Shown: piece after piece, positions 47,754 to 56,327 of the stretch | Layout of the letters: every line of letters begins with the position of its first letter | How positions within the stretch are numbered: the first letter of the stretch is position 1 | Origin: Ruminiclostridium josui JCM 17888 | GTDB lineage: Bacteria > Bacillota > Clostridia > Acetivibrionales > DSM-1351 | Length of the DNA stretch: 64,000 nt | Reading direction: 5' to 3' | Assembly (NCBI RefSeq): GCF_000526495.1 | Contig: NZ_JAGE01000001.1 | Location: 680,001 to 744,000, forward strand | Position numbers and translations under genes: made by a program | The notes under the pieces: generated by a model | The model's input: the letters and a program-made list of their open reading frames with translations, nothing else | The model's database searches: none | Told to the model about the DNA's origin: nothing

Positions 47754-48497
47754 TTATCTCCATTTAACAATTTTCTGCTCTAAAATATCTATTAAAAAAA
47801 ACAATGCTATTCCCACTGAGGACAATATTAAAATACCTTTGTACATACTGATATAATCTATTCTTGTCCATGCATCAAGAATATAGTATCCCATCCCCCA
47901 GGAAGTACCATATGCCTCGCAAAAAAAAAGAATTGATAGTGCAGAGCCTATTGTTACCCTAAGGCTGGTCAATATACCTGGTACGATATCAGGTATCACA
48001 ACATGGATTAGTATCTGACCCTGAGATGCACCCATACTTCGTATATTGTAGATATACTCTTTATCAATACCTGTGACCGAATCTCTAACAGTTATTATAA
48101 TTTGAAATATAATTATCATTGTAATAAGAATTATTTTTGAAACTCCCCCTAATCCAAATATAGTCATTATTATAGGGAGCAAAGCTGTTTTGGGAACAGG
48201 ATATGTAAAAAATACTAGTGGATTTATAATTTTATTACACCTTTCAGATACAGACATTATATAGCCTGTCAGTGACCCAAGTAAAAGTGCTATTAAAACT
48301 CCTGCAAATATTCTGCATAGACTACTTCCAATATGCCAGAGCATGCCCTCTTGAAAAAATAAATAAAAACTCCTGTATACTCTTATAGGGTCAGGAATTA
48401 TCCTTGTTTGAAAGATTAAATGTATTACATACCATATGAGATTTATAATTAACATACCTTTAGCATACACTGTTACTTTCTTCTTCACTGTTTTCAT
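47754..48497 (-). CDS. ABC transporter permease (SsuC/TauC type)
   Basis: 247 residues with about six membrane segments and the EAA-type loop (GASQGQILIHVVIPDIVPGILTSLRV) that docks to the ATPase. It belongs to the nitrate/sulphonate/taurine/thiamine-precursor importer class. I start at the second ATG (48497), eight bases after AAAGG; the first (48506) abuts it. The start overlaps the 3' end of the ATPase gene by about 40 bases. The partner binding protein is encoded at 50810-51754. The substrate is unknown. Confidence 0.88.
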   Translation of the reverse strand: MKTVKKKVTVYAKGMLIINLIWYVIHLIFQTRIIPDPIRVYRSFYLFFQEGMLWHIGSSLCRIFAGVLIALLLGSLTGYIMSVSERCNKIINPLVFFTYPVPKTALLPIIMTIFGLGGVSKIILITMIIIFQIIITVRDSVTGIDKEYIYNIRSMGASQGQILIHVVIPDIVPGILTSLRVTIGSALSILFFCEAYGTSWGMGYYILDAWTRIDYISMYKGILILSSVGIALFFLIDILEQKIVKWR

Positions 48498-49242
48498 CCC
48501 ACTCATCCTTTATAAGTTGTCTTATTATTGCCACAAGCTTTGTGTAACGGACTGCCGACCTATCCTCATATTCACTGCTTAAAGTTGTAATGTCACCAAT
48601 TATTTTACCCGGAGAGGCTGACAGAACAATCACCCTGTCTGCCAAAAATATAGCCTCTTCTATACTATGAGTGACAAGTACTGTCGTAGCCTTGAAATCC
48701 CTTAGAACAGAACGTAACATATTCTGGGTATATTCACGTGTCAGGGCATCCAGCGCTGAAAAAGGTTCATCCATTAATAATATATCAGGCTTTAGTATGA
48801 GACTTCTGGCCACTGCAGCCCTTTGGAGCTGTCCTCCGCTGACTTGTGAAGGATACCTGTCCAAAATATCTTCTATTTCCATTCTTCGTGTTATTTCTGT
48901 TAGCCTTGAATAAACTTCTTCATTCAAAGGTACCTTTCTAATTTTTACAGGCAGTAGACAATTATTCCGGATGGTTTTCCACCTCAAAAATCCGCTATTC
49001 TGAGGAATATATGCAATTCTGTGTTTGGTGGGCTTCAACTCCTCTCCGTCTATCCTAACCTTACCTATAAAATTGTTTTGGACTCCTGCCAGAATTCGGA
49101 GCAAACTTGTCTTTCCGCAGCCTGACGGACCAATTATGGCACAAGTCTCACTAGTGGATACCTTTAAAGTTATAGGTCCTGCCACATGCTTTTTTTCTCC
49201 TTTTGAATCGTAATAAATACTAACCTCTGTCATTTCAAGCAA
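48460..49242 (-). CDS. ABC transporter ATP-binding protein (SsuB/TauB type)
   Basis: About 260 residues with Walker A GPSGCGKTSLL, Q-loop IPQNSGFL, signature VSGGQLQRAAVARSL, Walker B ILLMDEPFSALD and the H-loop VLVTHSIEEA. It powers the importer with the adjacent permease. The start is uncertain: TTG 49242 lies 10 bases after GGGGG, and ATG 49233 is the alternative. It is first in a two-gene operon. Family similarity to nitrate/taurine/sulphonate systems does not fix the substrate. Confidence 0.88.
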   Translation of the reverse strand: MLEMTEVSIYYDSKGEKKHVAGPITLKVSTSETCAIIGPSGCGKTSLLRILAGVQNNFIGKVRIDGEELKPTKHRIAYIPQNSGFLRWKTIRNNCLLPVKIRKVPLNEEVYSRLTEITRRMEIEDILDRYPSQVSGGQLQRAAVARSLILKPDILLMDEPFSALDALTREYTQNMLRSVLRDFKATTVLVTHSIEEAIFLADRVIVLSASPGKIIGDITTLSSEYEDRSAVRYTKLVAIIRQLIKDEWDENSEEESNSVC

Positions 49243-49325
49243 AAAGCTCTCGCCCCCTATAAAGATATATTTATATATATGCCGGAGTATCACAAAAAAT
49301 ATAGGATGCTTCTAAATTAAAGGGC

Positions 49326-49355
49326 TTGTTGAATTTGATTTTAGCATGGTATAAT
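49326..49355 (+). promoter_or_regulatory. Extended -10 promoter of the antiporter gene
   Basis: TATAAT (49350-49355) is preceded by TGG, an extended -10, with TTGTTG 18 bases upstream (49326-49331). Confidence 0.6.
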
Positions 49356-49391
49356 ATTACTGTGAGATTTCTGTTTGATAATCTTTTTTGT

Positions 49392-49433
49392 CTTCCAATG
49401 AGGGAAGTCCGTTAGCGACTTTCCTTTTTATTT
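49392..49433 (+). promoter_or_regulatory. Antiporter leader: hexaloop hairpin overlapping an intrinsic terminator
   Basis: CTTCC-AATGAG-GGAAG (49392-49407) is a 5-bp stem with loop AATGAG, identical to the P1 loop of amtB. Its 3' arm doubles as the 5' arm of a terminator: GGGAAGTC pairs with GACTTTCC (49402-49424), followed by TTTTTATTT. The two exclude each other. It lies about 50 bases before the TTG start. Confidence 0.68.
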
Positions 49434-49486
49434 GTATTAATGGAAAATTCACACTACATAATATTGAATGTAAAGAAGGTGTAAAC

Positions 49487-50677
49487 TTGGAAAAGGTTCT
49501 TATTGATATCGCCCTTATTCTAATTTTTACAAAAATAGGAGGGCTTGTAAGCCGAAAATTCAAAATGCCTGAGGTGTTAGGGGCATTAATTGCTGGTGTA
49601 ATACTAGGTCCTGCAGTTCTGAAGCTTGTTGACTATACTGAGCACATTAAGCTATTGTCCGAATTGGGCGTAATAATGCTTATGTTTCTTGCAGGTCTTG
49701 AAACTAATGTAGACGAACTGAAAAAAGCGGGAAAAACATCACTTGTTATTGCTCTGGGCGGAGTAATTATACCATTGATACTGGGAACAGCTGCTGCATA
49801 TTTGTTTTTTACAAATTTCTGGGAAAACCTCTTTGTGGGTGTAATTCTTACAGCTACCAGTGTCAGTATTTCAGTTGAAACCCTTAACGAACTTGGAAAA
49901 CTCAATACAAAAGCCGGAGTGAATATTCTGGGGGCGGCGGTTATTGACGATGTTCTTGGTCTGATTCTTATATCAATCGTTCTAGCCGTATCCAAAACCG
50001 TTGGAAGCGGAGCATCCGGTTCAGATGCCGTAATAAGTCTTGTTCTTACTTTTGTTAAAATAATTGTATTCTGTGTAATTGCAGTTATTATGATTGCAAT
50101 AGTGCCAAAATTTATTAATAAAATCAAGGCTGATAGCAGTCACAAGCGTGATCTTTTAAGCTACGCCATAGCTATGGCACTCATTCTGGCATTTATATCA
50201 GAATTACTTGGTATTGCTGCAATCACAGGTGCGTACATCTGCGGTTTGACACTTTCACAGTTCATACACAAAGACTACATTGAGAAAAATGTCAAAGCGA
50301 TTTCTTCCGGCTTTTTGTCCCTGATATTCTTTGCAAGTGTAGGTATTGCAGCGGATATCAAGGGGTTGAACTTCGACGTTGTGCTTATTACCCTTGTTAT
50401 GTTTGTAATAGCAGTTATTGGTAAGCTCTTTGGATGCGGTGGAGCAGCAAAGCTGTTTAAAATAAGCAAGCGAGAATGTATTCAAATCGGAGTAGGTATG
50501 ATTTCAAGAGGCGAAGTTGCCATTATTACAGCAAACATCGGAATGCAAAACAACATTATTTCCGAGGGGATTTATATTCCAACGCTGATTGTAGTTATAC
50601 TTACAACAGTCATAACACCGGCATTATTAAAAATTGTATTTAGCTCAAAACATAATAAAAATGAATCTGTAGCGTGA
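49487..50677 (+). CDS. Monovalent cation:proton antiporter (CPA2/KefB-GerN type)
   Basis: 396 residues with about 12 membrane segments, CPA2 family. Visible features are the N-terminal KMPEVLGALIAGVILGPAVL, the GLETNVDELKK segment, the conserved AAVIDDVLGLI (ion-binding Asp-Asp) and GMISRGEVAII near the end. There is no TrkA-N or ligand domain, so it is a short GerN/NapA/AmhT-like form. I start at TTG 49487 after AAGAAGGTG; the frame open from 49388 overlaps the leader hairpin. It exchanges Na+, K+ or NH4+ for protons. The nitrogen-type leader makes NH4+ an attractive candidate, by inference. Confidence 0.85.
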   Translation: MEKVLIDIALILIFTKIGGLVSRKFKMPEVLGALIAGVILGPAVLKLVDYTEHIKLLSELGVIMLMFLAGLETNVDELKKAGKTSLVIALGGVIIPLILGTAAAYLFFTNFWENLFVGVILTATSVSISVETLNELGKLNTKAGVNILGAAVIDDVLGLILISIVLAVSKTVGSGASGSDAVISLVLTFVKIIVFCVIAVIMIAIVPKFINKIKADSSHKRDLLSYAIAMALILAFISELLGIAAITGAYICGLTLSQFIHKDYIEKNVKAISSGFLSLIFFASVGIAADIKGLNFDVVLITLVMFVIAVIGKLFGCGGAAKLFKISKRECIQIGVGMISRGEVAIITANIGMQNNIISEGIYIPTLIVVILTTVITPALLKIVFSSKHNKNESVA

Positions 50678-50715
50678 TTATTGAAACCTACAGTTTACTG
50701 TTTTCATAAAAAGGA

Positions 50716-50763
50716 TAAAAGCCTGGGAGATATTTTATATTAATATCATCCCAAGGCTTTTAT
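50716..50763. terminator. Bidirectional terminator between antiporter and binding-protein genes
   Basis: AAAAGCCTGGGA and TCCCAAGGCTTTT arms with an inner ATAT/ATAT stem and T-rich tails, between convergent genes. Confidence 0.85.
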
Positions 50764-50809
50764 ATTTTCTATTTATGAAGAAAATTCATTTTTTCTCTGC
50801 TACTTATAA

Positions 50810-51754
50810 CTATTCTATTTCAGCCTTCAAATCATTTTCTGTAATCTTTTTATTCAGCAAGTTTTCTTTTTCAGCCCATTCTATAGTGGATTTCAATTCG
50901 CTATTCCCAGGAAGTTCGGTTTTTCTGTAATCGGGCAGTACAATACTTCCTTTCATGTCTTCCGGGTATCCGATAAATTTAATGACTTGGTCCTGATACT
51001 CTTCTATTGGATTTTCCTTTAGATATTTTACGGATTCATTATAGGCTTCATTCAATTTTTTAATTACTGACGCTTTTTCTTTAATTGTAGATTCCTTAAA
51101 AGCAATTACATTGCTGTAAATATTATTTTTATAAGCAGAATCCAGTACAACGGCACCTTGTTTAATTGCCATTGAAGAAAAGGGCTCAGGAAGCAAAGCA
51201 AGCTGAACCTTGTTGTGTTGAAGCATCTCCAAACGAACCGGTATGGAAGGCACTGCCACCTTTTTAACATCATTAATCCCAATACCATTTTTATTCAGAA
51301 TTTTATCCAGTGCATATTCTATTATGGTATTTTCAGATATTGCAACCTGGTGCCCTTTGACTTCTTTTATGCTTTTTATACCTGATTGCTTACTTGCCAA
51401 GAGTATAAAGTCCCCGTCTGTTACTCCGGTTATTTTGACTTTAAATCCTGCGTTCCGGTAAAGACAAACTGCTACCATATCACATAAAACACCGTCAATG
51501 TTAGAGCTTTGAAAGGCCGCATCCCTTTCCCCGGCACTTTTGAAAACCTCCATATCTACCCTTAACCCGTACTTCTTAAAAATACCCTTGTCTTGGGCTA
51601 TTATGTATGGAATAGCATCAACTGCTGGAGTTAGACCTATTTTCAGATGCTCCTCGTCAATATGACTTTTTTCCTTGCTGCAGCCGCAGACAGCAACAAT
51701 AATCAAAAAACACAATGATGCACAAAAAATTTTAATAATCAATTTATTACTCAT
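50810..51754 (-). CDS. ABC transporter substrate-binding lipoprotein (SsuA/NMT1 type)
   Basis: 314 residues. A signal peptide with lipobox AVCGC is followed by a periplasmic-binding-protein fold of the NMT1/SsuA/TauA class: LKIGLTPAVDAIPYIIAQDKGIFKKYGL, then a DGVLCDMVA loop. Start ATG 51754 has GGAGG upstream; the ATG at 51769 overlaps it. It probably serves the permease/ATPase pair 1.5 kb away, although the antiporter gene lies between on the opposite strand. Ligand candidates (thiamine precursor, sulphonate, nitrate-like) cannot be distinguished. Confidence 0.85.
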   Translation of the reverse strand: MSNKLIIKIFCASLCFLIIVAVCGCSKEKSHIDEEHLKIGLTPAVDAIPYIIAQDKGIFKKYGLRVDMEVFKSAGERDAAFQSSNIDGVLCDMVAVCLYRNAGFKVKITGVTDGDFILLASKQSGIKSIKEVKGHQVAISENTIIEYALDKILNKNGIGINDVKKVAVPSIPVRLEMLQHNKVQLALLPEPFSSMAIKQGAVVLDSAYKNNIYSNVIAFKESTIKEKASVIKKLNEAYNESVKYLKENPIEEYQDQVIKFIGYPEDMKGSIVLPDYRKTELPGNSELKSTIEWAEKENLLNKKITENDLKAEIE

Positions 51755-51814
51755 ATATTCAACCTCCATAAATGCACTATATTACGCATTTAGCTTTTTT
51801 ATGAATAGTAAAAT

Positions 51815-51853
51815 CCCCGGTTACTACAGCCATTGTCGCTGTAGTAACCGGGG
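51815..51853. terminator. Strong hairpin terminator after the M16 peptidase gene
   Basis: CCCCGGTTACTACAGC pairs perfectly with GCTGTAGTAACCGGGG (16 bp, 7-base loop). The T-tail is modest on both strands. Confidence 0.85.
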
Positions 51854-51878
51854 ATTTCGTGCCTGAGTATAAATTAGA

Positions 51879-54800
51879 CTATTTTGCTGTCAACTTCTGA
51901 TTAAGGTTGTTTAAAACAGTCATAACAAAGTCAGATGTTACCTCACCTTTTGGATTAAAATTGCCCTTGTCATCAAGTTTTATAACTTCAAACCCAACCA
52001 AAGCATTAACTGCATTTCTTGCCCATGATGCAACTGAGTTGGTATCTGATATTTCAGGAGTTGCAGCCGGAAGCTGTACACCACTTAAAGCTGCTATTTT
52101 CCATATAAATACCGCAAGTTCTTCTCTTGTTAGTTTTCTATTTTCATGGTAATTCCCTTTTTTGTCAGAAGTTATCAGCCCCTGCTGCTTAGCAATTTCA
52201 AGAGGATTTGGGGCACCTGCAAGAACCAGTTCAAAGAATTGGCCTCTTGTAATAGTACTATCCTGTCCCTGCTCTAAAGCTATGATATTTTCATAAAGTT
52301 CCTTGTTTTCGTTAAGTTTATCCTTGCTTCCTGCCGTAGAATATGCTCCATTTTTAAGCATATTTTCAATCATGGTAGCCGTATCCTTGACATCTTTGAC
52401 AGTAACGGATTTAATTTCTTTCAATATCTTTAAAATATCCTCTGATTTAATACCCATCAAATAGTAACTTATAGCAGTATTGGCACCGGATATTTCACCT
52501 GTAGGTACAGTGTAATTGCTGAATGACTTTAAAATATAACTATCCAGTTGTTCCTGAGTAAGATTAATATTCTTAATAAATTCAGGTAATCCGTTATATA
52601 CTTCAAAAGTTTCCTTGATATTCGGGTCACGGTAGGATGCTAGTATAAAGCCTTCATCACTAAATTCAACTATGTTATCATACGCGCCGTATCCAAATCT
52701 TATCTTTGGAGTAATATAGTTTTCGTTTATTACTGAACCTATTGGTATATATTTTCCGCTAAATACAGCTCCCATTTGCTCATATGGTGCATAAAGCATA
52801 TTATATTGTACAGAGCCATCTACAGATATGCCCTCACTTTTTGCAGGCTTAGGAAGTTTTGAATAGTCCTGTTTGACAATATCCTTTGATGGTATACCAA
52901 CAATAAACTTCTTTATTGAATTTTCAAATTTGCTAATGCTGTTTTTATTACCAGTAAAAGTTACTATCAAATTCTTTTTGTTTGTAACTAAAGCTTTAAC
53001 ATTATCCAGCTCCTTTAAAACCTCTTTTGGATTTTCGGAGAGCTTATTTTCCAATTTTGTAAGAAAATTGTAGTAATCAATAGCAGAAGTATAATTCAGA
53101 TAGTTATATCCTTCATTGAAATACGATCTGCTTCTCACAAGCTGTATACTTAAGGGATTGCTTGTGTATTGAGTTTTCATTTCTGATATTCTGGACTTTA
53201 CAATATTCAATATATCAGTACTTTTGCTTATCTGTGTATTTAAAATAATGTCTTTGACAACTTCAAGCTGCTTGTCATAATCCCCTATTATACCGGTCCA
53301 GGACACACTTAATACAGGAGAGTATTTTGTATAAGTCTTGTCAGGTATTATAGATAAGTTGAAGGATACTCCGTTAATATACCTTGTCTTGAGATTTCCC
53401 AACTCAGCCTTGTCACTTTTTTTGGTATCAAGATTTCCTAATAATTCAGTATAAAAGTTCAAGTAATGTAGCTTGTCCACAGGGACAGATGAAGTATCGA
53501 AATAAAGGCTGGTGGATTCCGTCTCCCCAACGTTTGCTTCTGCAGATATCAATCTTACTCCCTCTGATTTGGTTTCTTTAATATTATAATTTTTTACTTC
53601 TTCAGGTAAATCAGAAATATTTACAGCCTGAATACTTTTTACAACATCTTTATTATCTTCTCTACTATTCCACTCGTTGTAAGTTTTGGTTTCATTAACA
53701 ATGGCATCTATTTGCTGTTGGCTCATGGATGCCTTCAAGTCAGTCAAATACTTTTTCTGTTCCGCTGCCTGTTTTTCTGAAAGTCCTGCCTCAGGAACAG
53801 TAGTAACCAGTGCGGTGTTTTTATTATTTACAAGGAATTTTTCTGTAAGGCCTTCAAAATATCTTTTGCCGGACTTAGCTGAAATAGACTTTATGTTCTT
53901 AATCATATTATTGTAAAAATCAAGGCTGTCAAAATTAGCCCAAAAGCTGCCCACCTGAGTAGACAAATTTACACCCAGGTTAGGGGTTTCCGTGATATTT
54001 GATAATCCCCTTATTTCCCCGGCAAGTACAGCATCAACATCAGCCGACTTAAAGCCTGATTTTACAATACTATTCAGGTATTTATCAACAAGTGCTTTAA
54101 TATCTGCTTTTTTACTTTCATCAGTATTTTGTACCGAAAAAGTTAATACAGGTATTGATAACCCGGTGTTGAAATTAATTAAAATATCTCCTCCGAGTTT
54201 TTTATCCCTGAATTCCTGTTTTAAAGCCGATGTTTCGCTTCCAAACAGCTCGCCTAACACAGCTATTCCCAGTAAATCTTCATCGGACATATTTTTAATA
54301 GGAAAACAATAATCAATCTGGGATGCATTTTGAGTGTTTGTACCAACAGCTACCGGGTATTTAAAAGTTTTTTCAATTGTTTTATTAAATGGCTCAAGTT
54401 TTAACTTTTCAATCTTAATATCTTTTTTGTTATACTTTGAAAGATAACTCTCATCAATCATTTTAAGAAATCTTTGATAATCCACATTTCCGTAGAGAAC
54501 CATTAGTGAATTTGAAGGATGGTAGTAAGTATCATGAGTCTTAATCACATCCTCATATGTCAAATCCTTTACCTTATCTGGGTCTCCTCCTGATATAGTG
54601 GATTGGGTACTGTTTGGGAAAAGTGTTTTTAAGTCATTGTATGCGGCGGCAGTTGAAATATTTCCAAGAGCACCCTTCATTTCATTATATACAGTACCGC
54701 TGATATTCAGCTCCGCCTTATTGTCTGCCATTTCATATCTCCAGGCTTCTCTTTTGAAAATATTCTTGTCGTTATATACAGACGGATAATATACACAATC

Positions 54801-55280
54801 CAAATAAACCTCTGCTAACTTTAAGAGTTGATCCTCACTCAGTGATGAGACAGGATATGTAGTAAAGTTTTGAGCGGTAAATGCATTTATAAAGGTAGAG
54901 TATGTTTGATTTAAAATTGTGAATAGCACGTTTTTCATAGGATATTTCTGTGAGCCAGATACAGTTATATGCTCCAATACATGATTTACTCCCGTATCGT
55001 TGAAGGCAGGTGTTTTGAATGAAATATCAAACGCTCTGTTAGTATCCTTATTTTGAATAAAAATAAGCTTAGCACCTGTTTTTTCATGCTCAAATAAAAC
55101 AGTTTTACTGTCTATTAGCTCCATATCCTCAACTTCCTGAACCTTAAAGCCGGCTACTACCTGCCCTACCTCCGGCAATGCCTTGAGTTCTGTCTGAGCA
55201 GCATTTACACAAGGTGCAGCATTAAGAAAAATGCTCAAAATTAAAACAAATGACATCATATAGGAAACAACTTTTTTCAT
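51879..55280 (-). CDS. Secreted M16C metallopeptidase with SLH-like C terminus
   Basis: 1133 residues. An N-terminal signal peptide (about 1-28) is followed by a presequence-protease/falcilysin-type (M16C) insulinase fold. It carries the inverted zinc motif HVLEH at 100-104 and the later ligand region VYNEMKGALGN. Two large M16 halves extend to about residue 980. The last 140 residues (ITRGQFFELVLAG, REELAVFIWKIAAL, SDTNSVASWARNAVNALVG) look like S-layer-homology modules, suggesting attachment to the cell surface. It probably degrades peptides outside the membrane. It is a single gene and full length. M16C enzymes with surface anchors are uncommon. Confidence 0.85.
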   Translation of the reverse strand: MKKVVSYMMSFVLILSIFLNAAPCVNAAQTELKALPEVGQVVAGFKVQEVEDMELIDSKTVLFEHEKTGAKLIFIQNKDTNRAFDISFKTPAFNDTGVNHVLEHITVSGSQKYPMKNVLFTILNQTYSTFINAFTAQNFTTYPVSSLSEDQLLKLAEVYLDCVYYPSVYNDKNIFKREAWRYEMADNKAELNISGTVYNEMKGALGNISTAAAYNDLKTLFPNSTQSTISGGDPDKVKDLTYEDVIKTHDTYYHPSNSLMVLYGNVDYQRFLKMIDESYLSKYNKKDIKIEKLKLEPFNKTIEKTFKYPVAVGTNTQNASQIDYCFPIKNMSDEDLLGIAVLGELFGSETSALKQEFRDKKLGGDILINFNTGLSIPVLTFSVQNTDESKKADIKALVDKYLNSIVKSGFKSADVDAVLAGEIRGLSNITETPNLGVNLSTQVGSFWANFDSLDFYNNMIKNIKSISAKSGKRYFEGLTEKFLVNNKNTALVTTVPEAGLSEKQAAEQKKYLTDLKASMSQQQIDAIVNETKTYNEWNSREDNKDVVKSIQAVNISDLPEEVKNYNIKETKSEGVRLISAEANVGETESTSLYFDTSSVPVDKLHYLNFYTELLGNLDTKKSDKAELGNLKTRYINGVSFNLSIIPDKTYTKYSPVLSVSWTGIIGDYDKQLEVVKDIILNTQISKSTDILNIVKSRISEMKTQYTSNPLSIQLVRSRSYFNEGYNYLNYTSAIDYYNFLTKLENKLSENPKEVLKELDNVKALVTNKKNLIVTFTGNKNSISKFENSIKKFIVGIPSKDIVKQDYSKLPKPAKSEGISVDGSVQYNMLYAPYEQMGAVFSGKYIPIGSVINENYITPKIRFGYGAYDNIVEFSDEGFILASYRDPNIKETFEVYNGLPEFIKNINLTQEQLDSYILKSFSNYTVPTGEISGANTAISYYLMGIKSEDILKILKEIKSVTVKDVKDTATMIENMLKNGAYSTAGSKDKLNENKELYENIIALEQGQDSTITRGQFFELVLAGAPNPLEIAKQQGLITSDKKGNYHENRKLTREELAVFIWKIAALSGVQLPAATPEISDTNSVASWARNAVNALVGFEVIKLDDKGNFNPKGEVTSDFVMTVLNNLNQKLTAK

Positions 55281-55427
55281 TAATCTTTTCTCCTTTTATT
55301 TTTTATCCTTCGCTTTGTATAACTATACGATAAAAATAAAAATATGTCTTATAAAGTTTACAAAAAATTAGTAAAATAGGTTTCATTATCATTTATTCCA
55401 AGTCCATTCTTAGCCTAATGAATAAAT

Positions 55428-56315
55428 CTATACTAGCATTTCCAACAGTGAGGCTGTTAAAAATACTATGCTTATAATCTGGTTCAGTGAATACGCCGTA
55501 AATGAATATACTTCGCCTCGGGTATCATCAGGTTTTCTGACATTTGCAACAAGTAAATGTTCTATAGCAAAAAGTACTGTTATTATCAATAGTCCTGAGA
55601 AATATATTATTCCAAGCTGCTTGCAGATTAGTCCTAAAACAAGCAGGAAGATACAGGATATAATATGGAAAATGCTTGATATATGAAGTGCCTTGTGTAT
55701 ACCGAATTTCACAGGAATTGAACGCAGTTTGTTAGCCTTATCGAACTCATAGTCCTGTATACTGTATATTATGTCAAATCCAGCTACCCATAAAGTATTT
55801 GAAACACCCATTATCAAAGGTGTTACAGATAAGTTCCCTGTTACGGCAATCCATGCACCCACTGGGGCTGCAGCAGTTGTAACCCCTAAAATTATATGAC
55901 AGAGCCAAGTAAACCTTTTTGTATAGGAATAGCCTGTCATGAATATAAGAGCAAGAGGTGACAGAATCAGGCAAAGAATGTTCAACATAGCCGCGGAAAG
56001 AAGCATTATTCCAAAAGAAGCTGCCGCCAGCCCATAGGCTTCATTCTTACTAATCTTTCCCTGTGGAATCTGTCTTGTGGAAGTTCTTGGGTTAAGCATA
56101 TCAATCTCTGCATCTATAGCCCTGTTAATAGCATTAGCACCTGTTCTGGCACCCATAAACGCCATTAATATCCAGAATACTTTCCATGCACTTGGAAAAC
56201 CATTTGAAGCCAGCAACATGGAAATAACAGCAAAAGATAATGAAAATATAGAATGAGAAAACATTACAAGAGTTCCATAGTCAGATATTTTTCTTATTAC
56301 CTTTGAAGCAATCAT
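55428..56315 (-). CDS. UbiA-family prenyltransferase (menaquinone type)
   Basis: 295 residues with eight or so membrane segments. The two Asp-rich motifs are NRAIDAEIDMLNPRTSTRQIP (NxxxDxxxD) and the later DIIYSIQDYEFDKANKLRSIPVKFG. Such enzymes attach a polyprenyl chain to an aromatic acid. It lies 12 bases downstream of a ubiD-type decarboxylase gene, forming the common prenylation/decarboxylation pair of quinone synthesis (MqnP/UbiA with MqnL/UbiD). No other quinone genes are in the window, so the pathway is inferred. Confidence 0.88.
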   Translation of the reverse strand: MIASKVIRKISDYGTLVMFSHSIFSLSFAVISMLLASNGFPSAWKVFWILMAFMGARTGANAINRAIDAEIDMLNPRTSTRQIPQGKISKNEAYGLAAASFGIMLLSAAMLNILCLILSPLALIFMTGYSYTKRFTWLCHIILGVTTAAAPVGAWIAVTGNLSVTPLIMGVSNTLWVAGFDIIYSIQDYEFDKANKLRSIPVKFGIHKALHISSIFHIISCIFLLVLGLICKQLGIIYFSGLLIITVLFAIEHLLVANVRKPDDTRGEVYSFTAYSLNQIISIVFLTASLLEMLV

Positions 56316-56327
56316 AATTCCTCCTTA

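Noticed and set aside
47754-51754. Naming the ABC system as a thiamine-precursor, nitrate or sulphonate importer
   Set aside because: The proteins fit the general SsuABC/NMT1 class, but no riboswitch or catabolic gene nearby fixes the substrate.
51815-51853. AATGGC in the hairpin loop before the binding-protein gene as another ANTAR site
   Set aside because: The bases fall in a seven-base terminator loop and partly in its stem. No separate hexaloop hairpin with paired flanks can form there.
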